DNA from: Aspergillus flavus
Lineage: Eukaryota > Ascomycota > Eurotiomycetes > Eurotiales > Aspergillaceae
Length of the DNA stretch: 64,000 bases
Assembly: GCF_009017415.1 (NCBI RefSeq)
Contig: NC_092406.1
Location: 4,836,001 to 4,900,000 of the forward strand
Direction of reading: 5' to 3'
Below are positions 23,209-34,660 of the stretch, piece by piece (position 1 is the first letter of the stretch; each line of letters opens with the position of its first letter). The position numbers and the translations under genes are program-made. The notes beneath the pieces are model-generated. The model saw nothing but the letters and a program-made list of their open reading frames with translations. It was not told the DNA's origin and made no database searches.

Positions 23209-24164
23209 GGTGGAGCGGTCGGAGGTAAGCGGATAATCTCTCTCAAGGATATGAATCAATTCAGCTCATCATAAAGTATAAAGAAGAGGAATGGCAAAGC
23301 AGAGGCAAGCTAATGCCAGGGAATATAAAAGGGGAGAGGAGGTGAAGAAGGACCGATCATCAATGACAACAGCCGAGCGAGACGGTCGGGGAATGATAAA
23401 ATCATGGCCAACCGTCTGGCGCGGCCTCGGCTAAAGTTCGATAGCAACGTGAAATCATGGGGTGGTGCTCTGATTGTCGGGGACGTATTAAATTGGAGAA
23501 GAGTCTTGGTTTCTTGTTAAAATAGAGCGTCAATACAATTTAATATACATAAATAAATAAGTCCATGTACATAATCCATAGTCCTTGAGCTGCTTCATCT
23601 ACGATTATTGTATAATTCTATTTTCCATTTTTAAACAAGTTCATTGTACTCCGTAGGTAGGGTCAAATTGAGTAACGCTCAGGTACTCCAAAAGAGTTAA
23701 GGCACCGTTATCTTTCCGTCACTATCGGCGAGGGGCAACTCCTCCGCCGGAATGGTCACCGTCTCACTCCTGATCCACTGGTTCATTCTCTCCCAACTCT
23801 TCGGTGGTCTACATATTCATATCCTACTCCTCTGCTGGTTGACATACCTGAAATATTCCTAGAGAATCATGCATCCTCCGTGAATATCGCAGTCAAGTAT
23901 CTCATACAACAATCTAGTCCGCATCCCTTACGTCGTTACGCCCTCAGCATCCGACATCGTCATCTTTCCGCCACTCCTCGACTGCTCGAATCCCCGTGAG
24001 AAAACGGTGACATCGCTCCGTTTTCACGGCCCAGCTCGCTGTGGTAGCTGGGTCGTCGTCAGAAACTCGCTATCACAAAATCATAGAGCAGCAAAAGGAG
24101 AACGGGATCCCCACCGTTCGTTTCAGATCCATCTCTTGCATCCCCAACACGAACGCGTTACGTT
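23209..24164. promoter_or_regulatory. Divergent intergenic region between pex3 and atg101
   Basis: A 956 bp stretch separates the two start codons and must hold both promoters. The middle (about 23500-23650) is AT-rich. No coding frame is supported. Whether the two genes share control cannot be told from sequence. Confidence 0.5.
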
Positions 24165-24946
24165 ATGGAGCCCCGCAAAACCCCTCCAGAGTACTTCCTG
24201 GAGATCTTTGCAGACACCACTACCGTCCGGGACGTCTTGAAAGGTATATTATTCTATTAGAACATTTATTCGATCTGGCATGTTGTTCGTTAATAGTTCT
24301 CCTGGTATCTGTGACTGACACATCTTCTCCTTTAGGTGTTCTCAACCTAATCTTCTTTCACCGTTATTTCCCCTCTATCCGACCGACTACCTTTGATGTC
24401 CTAGACTTTACTCTCCCCGCTATTAACGATGAAGACCTCGAAACTCTGATTGAGTCACGTATCAGCGCCCTAGTCCGACAGCACTCCTCATCAGCTGCTA
24501 GCGCCCATGAAGGGGGCGGCGGTGTGCGCGGTCGGATCGCAGTAGAGTTCTACGAGAAGAAGCGCAGACGCTCCGGAATCTGGTTCGGTGGACTTGCTGG
24601 AAAAGGCGAGGAAGAAGTATGTTGGGAGGTGTGGAATCTGGATGTGACGATTGCCACTCCGCGGACAGAATCAGGTATGCATTTGGCACCTTAATATCGG
24701 CCCATACATGCACTCTGCAGCTTGTACAAATACATGTCAGTGCTGACTGCTCATGCAGAGCGCGCCAAAGTGCGCAAGGCGATGGAGAATATGCTTCAAA
24801 AAGCAGCCTTAAAGATTCTCGCCGTAGTCAACCGAGAAAAGGATCATATTCCGCCCATCACGACAAGTGATTCCAACCCATTCCCTTATAGGATTGTCCT
24901 AAACCCCCGGTCAGATGGCTGGCAGAATCGGTTTGGACTATACTGA
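24165..24946 (+). CDS. atg101: Autophagy-related protein 101 (Atg101), 201 aa
   Basis: HORMA-fold protein that pairs with Atg13 in the Atg1 kinase complex and starts autophagosome formation; it is found in Aspergillus and animals but absent from budding yeast, which uses Atg29/Atg31. Three exons: 24165-24243, 24336-24674 and 24759-24946. The protein starts MEPRKTPPEYFLEIFADTTT and has VLNLIFFHRYFPS, YEKKRRRSGIWFGG and a C-terminus PFPYRIVLNPRSDGW, all of the DUF1649/Atg101 family. Trp109-Phe110 in GIWFGG sit where the WF finger is expected, the loop that recruits downstream factors. The length is about that of the human protein (218). It converges with yop1. Confidence 0.93.
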
Positions 24947-25558
24947 TATATAAGAAACCATTACATCTGTAAGGTTTCGCTGGGTCACATTACCTGTTTC
25001 CACCCCTCTTTTCTCTTTTTCTCACGCTCCAAAGATACATGCAGCTTGCATCCATATCTGTACATCTGGAGTTGTGGAGTAACGGTTCGATGTTACTCCG
25101 ATACTGGGACTTTTCTGCAGCCTATCTTCCCGTGTATTATTACGTTCCACTGGCTCATATCACTTTACTGTTCGAGGTTCAACAAGCACGGATGCTAACC
25201 AATCCTGCGGAAAAGGACCCGGAATTGAAACAAATCAAATGGTGCTTCAGATTAACAAAGTGGCATCATCGCATCAAATACAACTATACCCGCGTTCGTG
25301 GAAAGAGGGCGTGGTTCCCCGCGTCTCACCCACCGCGCAAAACAAAGCAATTCTACTAATCATGACAAAATACCAAGACAGCTAGAATGACCCAAAACCG
25401 TCTGACTCAGGTCGAAGTGTCTTCTCACCTGACACTTTTTTCCTCGCCAGCGAATCTTCACTGGTTTCTTTATTTTCAAGTACCAAAACACTGAGACCGA
25501 CCTGGCTCATGGCAACGCAGGACACACCGCGAATGCCATCTCACCTTGTACGGTCTAT
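24947..25558. other. Convergent spacer between atg101 and yop1
   Basis: Contains the 3' ends of both genes. A 106-codon plus-strand frame at 25039-25359 has no recognisable feature and lies in the probable atg101 3' region, so I do not call it. Confidence 0.45.
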
Positions 25559-26645
25559 TTACTGGGCCTTGGTAGCAGCATCAGCCTGGGCGCGGAGGTT
25601 GGCCGAGGTGTTTCCGCCAGCGAAGAAGCGGCCAAAGACGGGCTGAATGAAAGAGTGGAAGACGACTTGGGCACCGCTGGAAAATTGGGTCAGCACATGT
25701 TCATGATCGTGTTCCTAGAAAAACAGAAAAAGAAAGCTTACTTGGTCTGGGGAAGAGCCATCCAGAGAACGAGGCCGAACTTGAAGATATAGTAGAAGGC
25801 TAGTTAAATTGGAGATCAGCACATTGTTTCCAGCAATTGCAAAAGCCACTGTAACCGAAGAACAAAAAGGGACTACTCACGGAACCAGTAAGGAGCATAG
25901 ACAGCACTCTCAACGACGGCGAAGAAGGCGTAAACAACCCAGTACTATCCGATTCACATGTCAATCAGTCATGCCGATTCATACAAGGAAACCTATCACG
26001 TGCTCGGAGCACGGCCTACGGAAAAAGCGGTATAGATCAGAGGGAAAACAAGATCACAAGAACATACCGTCAACCACTACAGGAAGAGTCAGCATATTCG
26101 ATCAGCGTCCAAGGTCAGATGAGAAGTAAGACGTACCTGTGTGTCATCGGCCTTGCCAGCGGTGAACAATGCGTTGAGAGAGTAGTAGCCAGGGATGATG
26201 AAGCCGGCCAGGTTAACAAGGAATTCACCGGCAATGTTGAAGAAAACCAGGAAGGTGTAAACACCGACCAGACCAAGGATCACGTAGACCTTGGGGACGG
26301 AGGTTTGACGCTCAAGGTTGTTGAGGACAGGGTACTTGGAAAGCTGTGGGACGAAACACACAAGAAATGTTTTGATTAGCCTTCCTCGATCCGAATACAA
26401 AGGGAAAATAAAACAGGAAAACAAAAAGACAAGCAACGGTCAATTGCCGCCAGTTCCACCAAATAAATGTGTTTGAAGAAGTCCGAAGTCAAAAAAGCAA
26501 CAGAGAATCATCGTTATCGCCCCCGACACAAGCAATCAATGCCAACGCATTTCTTTCATACGAATATCAACACGCACAAACAAGGACTCACCTCCTTGTC
26601 AAGCTGAGCAATAGCGTGCTGAGCACGATCCTGGAAAGTAGCCAT
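25559..26645 (-). CDS. yop1: ER membrane-shaping protein Yop1 (REEP/DP1 family), 169 aa
   Basis: Reticulon-like protein that bends ER membrane into tubules through wedge-like hairpins. Six exons: 26592-26645, 26137-26343, 26068-26076, 25881-25944, 25742-25799 and 25559-25676, total 170 codons. The third exon is only 9 nt and encodes Trp-Leu-Thr; it is flanked by TGTAG and GTATGT and restores the family segment DTQWLTYWVVYAFF, which is broken without it. The N-terminus MATFQDRAQHAIAQLDKEL, the four hydrophobic segments between about residues 35 and 130, and the motif YWFPFYYIFKFGLVLWMALP are typical of the TB2/DP1/HVA22 family. A short cytosolic tail rich in Ala and Gln ends the protein. Confidence 0.94.
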
Positions 26646-27724
26646 TATTGCTTTTTTTGAAAGAGCTGGACTTATTTATCGATTGAGGCTAACTGTCGGG
26701 GCTGGATGGAGGCTGACGAAAATGTTGAAGAAGAGAAAAGACGGGTCGTTATCAAGCTGAGGAAGTGAGACTTCGGAAGGACGATCTGGCGGTTACGGAG
26801 CGCAATGACCGCCATGACGACGGTGCGATGTGTCACGTGATTGGTCATGACGTCGAGCACACTAGAGGCGTTCTTCCGATACACGGATGACGTGACCTGG
26901 CTAAGCCACTAGGGTTTCATCTTTGCTCGTCGATCTTAGCAGTTGCGCACATGTAAGGCTATGCTAATGCCGAAGACTGCACATTTGCACCTGCGTCTAA
27001 AGGGGTTTCTCAGAAACATTAGTACGCAATTTGCCATGGTGATGGTGTTACACCCTCGGTACTGTACCTGTATTGTCTTGTCACACTGTGCATTCGCGAT
27101 GACTAATCCCGACAGCCTCAGGCTGTTGCCTTCAGCCGCGAGATAAGGGATATTACGGAAAGCCCTAACGGGTCATAAACATATAGAATGTTCCAGTTAC
27201 TACTCCTTATAACTTTGAACTACTGCAGTGCCTTGCTGGTGCCATCCTTCATCTGCACTGATTTATGGATGGAACGTATACACGATCCACTCTGGATGGA
27301 AGCGTACACTGTACACGCATGACTGAGCATATCCCAAGGAAACTCAAATCTCCTACATTCATCGAGCGCAAACTCAAAATCTGGGAGGAGACACCCGCCC
27401 TCGGAAACATGGGCAGCCACTGTATCTGTATCATCAACTTCAAAGACAAAAGTCCACACTAACGTTCCTGTAAACGATGCCATCTGCGGCCATCCAAGTC
27501 ACACACGACTGACTAAAGGGTCCATTCCCTTGCGATGATATCTGTGTGAGAACTGGGAATTGACGGTACGGAAAAGAATTCCGCTTCGAAGTTTACAGCC
27601 CTACAATTCGGTGATGCTTAGTTAGTGCTTGGTATAATGAGCATGCGGTACTCGGTATATATCGCTAAGCGCCTTGTGCTGCGTCTAGTTTAATCGCCTG
27701 TTGTCAAGTAGGATTCACTCCTTT
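26646..27724. other. yop1 promoter and 3' flank of the Zn2Cys6 gene
   Basis: Short frames occur on both strands (up to 87 codons at 27220-27483), none with a recognisable domain. Nothing else is supported. Confidence 0.45.
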
Positions 27725-29350
27725 CTATGAGGTCCAATTAATGTATGCTGTCCGTGTGTGCCAACCCCCGTCCACCCCATCGGGTCTCGACAACAGTATA
27801 ACCTGACACGGACTCGCCACAATTTCCTCAGGTAATATTGGGTCATATATGCGTTGCCGGTCTTCGGGTATTCTTTTCTCAATGGGCAGAGAGGATAGCT
27901 CGGCCTCTTCAGATTCCAGGACCAATTCTGCTACTTTGAAGAAGAGCCCCATGTCCCACATTCCCTCCCTTCTACGATAATCTGACAAAATCCGTATAGC
28001 TTTTCGTCGAATGATGGGATCACGACACTTTACCGCTGTGAACCACAATGGGGCAGTAATTCCAGATTCGAGGGAGAATCCATTCGCGGGAGACGGCTTT
28101 TCTTGATCAGGGCCCAGGCGAATTACTTCCTCCGCAAGACGAACGATTGTCTCAAAATCTGAACGGAAGTTGTCGAAGACCATCTGATCCGTTGCGAAAC
28201 AAGCTCGCAGCCATATCAGCGAGACTTGATGATGGAGTCGGAGTGTAAGGGGTCCACGCTTGTCCAACGTTTTGGAGTTCCCCCTCCGCGCCATCATCTT
28301 GTTTAGTGCCATTGTCCAAGCATCGAACTCCTCCTTTATATCTTGTTGTTTCTGTCTCTGTTGTAGTCTTGTAGCATGACCTGGTGTCGAGACCTGAAGA
28401 CTTAGACGCACGAATCTCAGGGCTTTATTCATTAGCCCGTCCAGGCAGTGTCTGGCTTCTTCAATGGTGCTGAACGAGATCTTTCCCTCTGTAGGAGGCA
28501 GTGCGCCTTTATGTCCAATAGTGAGGGGGGCTAGTGGGCGTCCAAAGAGAGATAGTTGCATATTTAACCGAAAGAATAAGTGGGATAGCTCCCTGTCAAT
28601 ATCCATGGACTGAGAAGTTGTATTTGCAAGATGACCCCGTTTGTGGAGAATGGTCGCCCCTGCTGCCAGGTGGTTCAACGCCTGTTTATTGTTCCCTCGC
28701 ACAATTTCTAGGCACACAAATAAACCACATGTGATCAGCAACAAGTCAACCGACTGGGACTTTGGCACGGCGAGATGCCCCATTAGATACTGAATGGATT
28801 TGTTATACTGCTGGAGTACGAATTGCTCCCTAACACCCGCGTTTTCTGCTGATGGATTCAAGATGGCCCGTTCATGGGCAGCGCTGAGTGCAGCGATAGC
28901 ATGTCTAATAGTCGGTTCCGACTGGCTGAGCTGCGGTAATTGGAAATTCCATAGCTGAGGGCTGAAGAAGCCAGAAAGAGCCCGTGACGTCTGCGAGCAG
29001 AACAAATCTACATACTGTCGCTCTTCCCTCGTTCCCGGACGGAGGATTAGGCGATGGTCAGGGCTCACCATTGACCAGGCGGGTCGCGAGTGACGATGTA
29101 CTACTTTCGTGGGTAGTTGGTACTGAGAGGAAGTTTTGTAACCATCACATTTCCGGCCAGAGTTCTTACACTGGAAGCACTCCGGTTTCTCCTCGCCGCA
29201 CTTGACATGCCGTATCCTGGGGTACGGTCAGTGGCGTATGAACGTTGATGTAACGAACAAAGACCCTCTTTGGTTGGGGGGAGGGGAAACCAACTTGCAA
29301 GTCTGGCACCCTGTTCTTGACCTGGATGCTTTTGTTTTTCTATCATGCAT
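27725..29350 (-). CDS. Zn2Cys6 transcription factor, 515 aa
   Basis: Fungal-specific nuclear transcription factor. Two exons: 29295-29350 and 27725-29216. The intron lies inside the zinc cluster; splicing joins GCQTCK to IRHVKCGEEKPECFQC and gives the perfect pattern Cys15-x2-Cys18-x6-Cys25-x6-Cys32-x2-Cys35-x6-Cys42. The start MHDRKTKASRSRTG is the only in-frame ATG before the cluster. The remaining 450 residues are helical, resembling the large family of fungal factors with a C-terminal fungal-trans-2 type domain (segments FFSPQLWNFQLPQLSQSEP, HAIAALSAAHE, LLLITCGLFVCLEIVRGN). Such factors often regulate secondary metabolism or nutrient use, but no target genes adjoin it, so its role is open. 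Confidence 0.9.
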
Positions 29351-30131
29351 TGTTATAGTGTTCGAGAGGGCAGCAATTTAGACGAGGGCTCGGGAACCGA
29401 AGTCATTGTTGGAAGGGGGGCGGATGCCAATGTAACTGTTTATAGACGGGGCTAATGCATGGCTGTGCCACTCTAAGATTTAGGGTTGGCCACTCCCGAT
29501 GTCGGTCGGGGCTGGTATATACTACATAGTATTAACCAAGTAAAGAATCACTTGCTAAGATCCATTTTACATTTTGCGCGCTCTTTTCATCTCAGTAAGG
29601 TACATTCAATTGCCCATTAGTACAACTATATGTAGATGTACGACTACCATGGTCTCAGGTAGGATAAAACACAAACATGAAAAGTGAAAGAAAAAAAGAA
29701 TCCAATTACAGCCGATCTCATCATCATCTGAGACAAAAATTGAAAGGGTAAGTCAAGTCTCTCTAGTGATGGGAAGGCGATAGCATCCCGGCACGACAGG
29801 CAAAGGTAATAAATAGACAACAAAAAGTGAGAAGACAAAATCTGTATCTGATCAGTTTATCGACCACTGAATACACTGGAGAAGGCGGGGTTAAATGTGA
29901 AAGAATAAACGAAAAGAAAACCATAAATGAAATCAATCGCTCGTCTTCAGTAGAGCAGAGCATGCGCCATCAACCATCATCCATCACCAAGTCACATAAC
30001 GCCGTCCAAAGCCGGATGGGTACATGTCAAGAAAAGATCAAAATAGCAAAATGCGTTGTGAGGGGGAAATGTCTCTCCCCTGTACTTAATGAACAGAGTC
30101 AAGCAAGCCAGGACGAAGGTTTATGCAAAGA
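29351..30131. other. Zn2Cys6 gene promoter and snf21 3' flank
   Basis: AT-rich, with short frames only. The part from about 29820 is probably the 3' untranslated region of snf21. A 151-codon plus-strand frame (29827-30282) is antisense to the snf21 end and is not supported. Confidence 0.5.
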
Positions 30132-33100
30132 TTACTCCTCAGTTATTCCAGTCTGTGGGGTTCCGTTGGCGGCTCCTGTACTGTCCCGATTACCACTGTT
30201 GAATGTAAGCTTTAGTTTCGGTTGGCCGGGGGTGGTGACAGTGCTAGGAGTCTCGACGCTGGGGGTTGCCGCGAGAGACTGATCTTGACCAACAGGCGCT
30301 CCCTGGTCGTCATAGTTGGCAAATTGCGGGTAGCCCTCGGTCTCTCTCTTCAGTTCACTCAGGCATTTTGCCTACTCAGTGTCAGTACTAGTCCACGCAC
30401 ATGACTCATCAACGCGGCGACCTACCTCAATATCATTCGCATCTTGGAACAGGATGCTGCCATCTTCATTATAGGTTCGAGCATTTTGACAGAGGAGATG
30501 GATATCATTCCTGAAGTCCTTCAAGTTTTGGTATTCGTCACGGTTAATCTTCTTTCGGATCATTTCCATAGCAATCGGACTCTGGATGATCATGTAGTAG
30601 TCTGGGTATTGCGACTTCGGAGGGGGCTTCATGAATGGCTCGATTATAGACCGCGTAACTGGTCCATCTTCACTATCCGAGGAATCGGCGGGTAACTCCT
30701 GCTCCATGTCCATCAACGCTTGATATGTACTATTGAGTATGCGTTGGAGTATAGCGCGATCCTCTGGGCTCAAGGTCTCCACAGGCTTAGCCTGCCTACC
30801 CCTCTTACGTTTCGGCTGAGGCGTCTCTTCCACAAGCTCTTCTGCCTTGCGTTTCGGCGCAGGGCCTCTGCGACCCCGCTTCTTAGGCTGTGGTGTTTCA
30901 GAGCTTTCACGAGACGGCTCAGGTGAAGAGTCACCAACCACCTTCCGTTGACGTCGCTCCTTGTTGACCCGGCGACGCTCAACTCTAGCCTCCTTTCTAG
31001 CGATAGCATCTTCGATTGTGTCATCGTCGGCATCCACGGCCATAAGCCATTGCTCTTCAGTGAGACCATCGTCGTACCGAGTAACCTTGCGCTCACGTGC
31101 ACCACGACCAGCCATCTCAACCTCAACTTCTTCCGTAACAGGGTTCTCCTCAGAGACATAAATGTCAGGAAGTTCTTCCTCGCACATCAAACGTGGCAGC
31201 GGGTGGCCGGGTCCGTAAGGGTCTCTTGTTGGTCTTTCCTTGTCGAGGCGCTGGAATACAAGCAGCTCTTCATCAGACCTTGCCATGATATCATTCAAGT
31301 CATCATCATCCATTTCCTCCTGTTCATTGATCTGATCAGCGGCCTCGGCGGTTTCGAGGAGTGTCCGTAGCAAGGCTTCTCGTTCTTCATTAGTAGACTT
31401 GTTGTCGAACTTTCCTGCCTGAATGACCTTGCCATCCATGTCGAGCTTGAACTGCGCACGTTCAAGAATCTTCTCTTCAACGGAATTGGAGCTTATCAAA
31501 CGAAGGATACGAACTTCATTCTTTTGACCAATACGATGCGCACGGTCTTGAGCTTGCAGATCTTGGTGGGGGTTCCAATCGGAATCGAAGATAATGACAG
31601 TGTCTGCAGACTGAAGGTTAAGACCGAGACCACCCGCACGTGTGGAGAGCAAGAAGCAGAAGTACTCCGAATTCTCAGCGTTGAAAAGTTTCAGGAGATC
31701 GGAGCGATCGTCAGACTTAGTGGAACCGTCAAGACGGAGATACTTCATTCCACGAAGGCGCAAGAAATCCTCCATGATGTTCATGATCTGAGTCATCTGG
31801 AAGAACATCAAGACGCGGTGACCAGTGGCCCGGAACTTGGGCAGGATTCTGTCCAGTAGTTCGAATTTACCTGACGTACGCCAAAGTAGATCGTTGGTTC
31901 CTCGCCCAGGGTTCATTTGATCCTCTACAGGCTCAAAGACGAAAGGATGGTTGCAAAGTTTTCTCAGCTGCATCAACATGTTGCTCAGACCGCGCATGCC
32001 AGTCTTTCCTCCCTTTCCATCGCTAACAGCCATTTTGTTATGCGTCACAAGCTGCTTGTACAGCTTGGCCTGCAAGGCAGAGAATCGGCACTTGATAACC
32101 CTTTCTTGCTTATCTGGTAGATCTTTCTCGACATCCTTCTTGAGACGCCGGAGCAAGAAGGGACGAAGAACCTTGTGCAGGCGGCGGATGACCAGCAACT
32201 GTTCTTCTTCGGACAGCTCCATTCGATCCTGGCCTCCAGTGTTGGCGAATGGAGTATTGAACCACTCATCGAACGATTTCACAGATTTGAAGATGTTCGG
32301 CAAAACGAAATTCAGAAGTGCCCACAATTCTGGTAAATTGTTTTGCAAGGGGGTACCGGTCAGAATCAAACGATAGCGGCTGGTGTAGTATTGTGATAGA
32401 GTACTGCTCAGCTTCGACTGCGTGTTTTTCATGCGGTGGCCCTCATCAACGATCATGTGGTTCCACTTGACCTTGCTCAAAATCGGTCGATCTTTGATAA
32501 TGTATTCGTAGGTAGTCAATAAAACCTGGAAATTTCCCCAGCGAATCTGCTGCTGCTGTTGCTTACGCGCGTTCGGGGGACCCTTGTAAACAACTCTCGC
32601 AACAGACGGGGCCCATTTCTCAAACTCCAAGTTCCAATTGGTGAGGGTACTGAGAGGTACAATGACAAGGAACGGGCCATTGTTCTTCTTCTTCTCAATG
32701 ATGTAGGTGATCAAACTAATGGTCTGAATGGTCTTTCCTAGACCCATCTCGTCTGCCAAAATACCATTGAGGTTGTTGTTATAAAGTGAAATCATCCATT
32801 GCAGACCCTTCATCTGGTACTCCTTGAGCGTGCCGCCAACGAGGATAGTAGGCTGCTCAAGGACAGCTTCTTTTATTCTATGGGCGACAGCATAGTAATC
32901 AATCTTGCGTCTTCCGCCAGTTTCGTCGTCAGTTCCGGATCCAACATCTTCTTCCTCTTCTTCTTCTTCGTCGTAGAACTGATCATCCTCGCCATATCGT
33001 TCGGCCAGGCTACGTTGTTGTTCTCTAACCGAAGCGGCAAGCTGTTTAAGGAAGTTGTCGGTCTGTTTGAGCAGATGAGAGATACGTGAATCTTTAGCTT

Positions 33101-34660
33101 GTCCCAAGAGTTTCAAGTAGGTCTCCTCATCGTTAGCCTTAAGAGCCTGGAGACGCTGCTTGGCAGTGCGCTCGACACGCTTCTGCTCTTCACGCTCCAT
33201 GTGCTGGTGGTGTTGAAGCATCATACGACCCAATTTCTGCATACGAGTGCGCTGTTGGTTTGCAGCATTCTGAAGCTCGGCGCCATGGTTAAGGATGGCT
33301 TGGAGTTGATCGTATTGCTTCCTCTTCTCCCTGGTCTCACGAGCATCACGCTGTTGTTTCTCCAACTTCTCGGTAATTCTAGCCTCACGCAATGACTGCT
33401 TCTTCATACGGCGATGGTTAGAACGGTTCGCAGTCATTCCTAGATTATCGAAGTGAAACATCTCGTTCTGTATTTGCTTTCGGAACATCCGTTGCTTAGG
33501 AAGGAGATTGAGCATTTTGTATTCAATGAGGGCCTTCAACTTCAACGAGTCATCGCCTGTTGCGGTATCGCTCCGGCTTGTATCCCATACGCCTATATTA
33601 GCAGGCAGCTCAGCCAATTCCGCTTTCCTGGCGTTAATCTTATTATACAGAACCAACTCTCTTTCCTCGCGCACCTGTTCCAGATCAATACCGGGTGGCA
33701 TTAAGGCAGGGATGCGCGTACGATATGCGCGGGAAGCGTGGTCGGAAAAGCTGATGGTTTTGGGAACTGAATCATAGGGCGATTGAAATGTTTCATAGAA
33801 ATCTTTAGATTGAGGTGAAGTCTCTGTCGTAATAGCAGGCTGTTCAGTCTTGTTTTGGGATACACTTTCCAGGATGTTCTCTGCTGCCGTCACACTGTCT
33901 GAGGGCGCCGGTGTTTGCTGTTTCTTAGATGCGAACAGTTGTTCCTGAACACGAGGTGGGATTGAGAGATTCTTTGACAGCCACTTGAAAGCGACAATCT
34001 GATTTCTAAGCGTGGCCAGCTGCTCAGCCGAAAAACTACCACTAGCAACAGGCGCTCCCTTCTGAGAGGCAGACTGCCCTAGGGCTTGCTGCTGACTACC
34101 TGCTTGGGTGGAAGTGCCATCCTGAATGGCACCGGTACCAGAAGACACTGAGTTCGTTCGACCTGGATTGCCAATGACTAGGTTAGATAAGGATTCTAGC
34201 CGGTGCACGGAGAAAGGTTTAGAGCGGTAGGCTTACGATTGAGACCATTGGTGGCAGCAGAGTCTGGGCCGGCACCGTTCATTTGTTGACGCTGTTGCGC
34301 CTGGAGCTGCTGCTGTGCAACTTGTCTTTGCTTCTGGAAAAACTGCTGTCGCTGAACGGCCGAAAGAAGGTGCTGGGCTTTCAGGAACTCGGGGTCATCA
34401 TGGCGGACACCTTGCTCTTGCATCTGCTTGTACTTCTATGCGACTGTCAGAGAAATCAATTGAAGTAGACATTGCCAAAGATAATTGGTAAGGGTGAGGA
34501 AAGAAAAGAACAAAACAATGAGTAGGGGGTAGGCGCCCAGTGCGAAAAAATTGACAAGGCGACGTACCTGGAAAACCTCTTGAATATGCTGCTGCGTCAA
34601 ATTTGGCGGCAAGCTCATGTTCCCAGTCGCCATGTTTGGTGCTGACTGGAGGGAAGCCAT
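30132..34660 (-). CDS. snf21: SWI/SNF-RSC family remodelling ATPase (Snf21/Sth1), about 1422 aa
   Basis: Catalytic ATPase of a SWI/SNF-class (probably RSC) nucleosome remodeller. Four exons: 34568-34660, 34237-34435, 30426-34162 and 30132-30371. Order of domains: Gln-rich N-terminus; HSA helix (about 325-395) that binds actin-related proteins; SNF2 ATPase with DEMGLGKT (Lys574) and DEGH box; helicase C with [12 protein letters not shown] and RAHRIGQ; SnAC region; basic AT-hook-like KKRGRRGPAPKRK; and a bromodomain (about 1225-1345) that reads acetyl-lysine. The short length and single bromodomain fit Sth1/Snf21 better than Snf2/Snf22, though I cannot exclude the latter by eye. The acceptor of exon 3 is uncertain: three in-frame AGs exist, and I chose the one 17-18 nt after a CTAAC branch site. 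The last exon adds 79 residues after the bromodomain. Confidence 0.93.
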
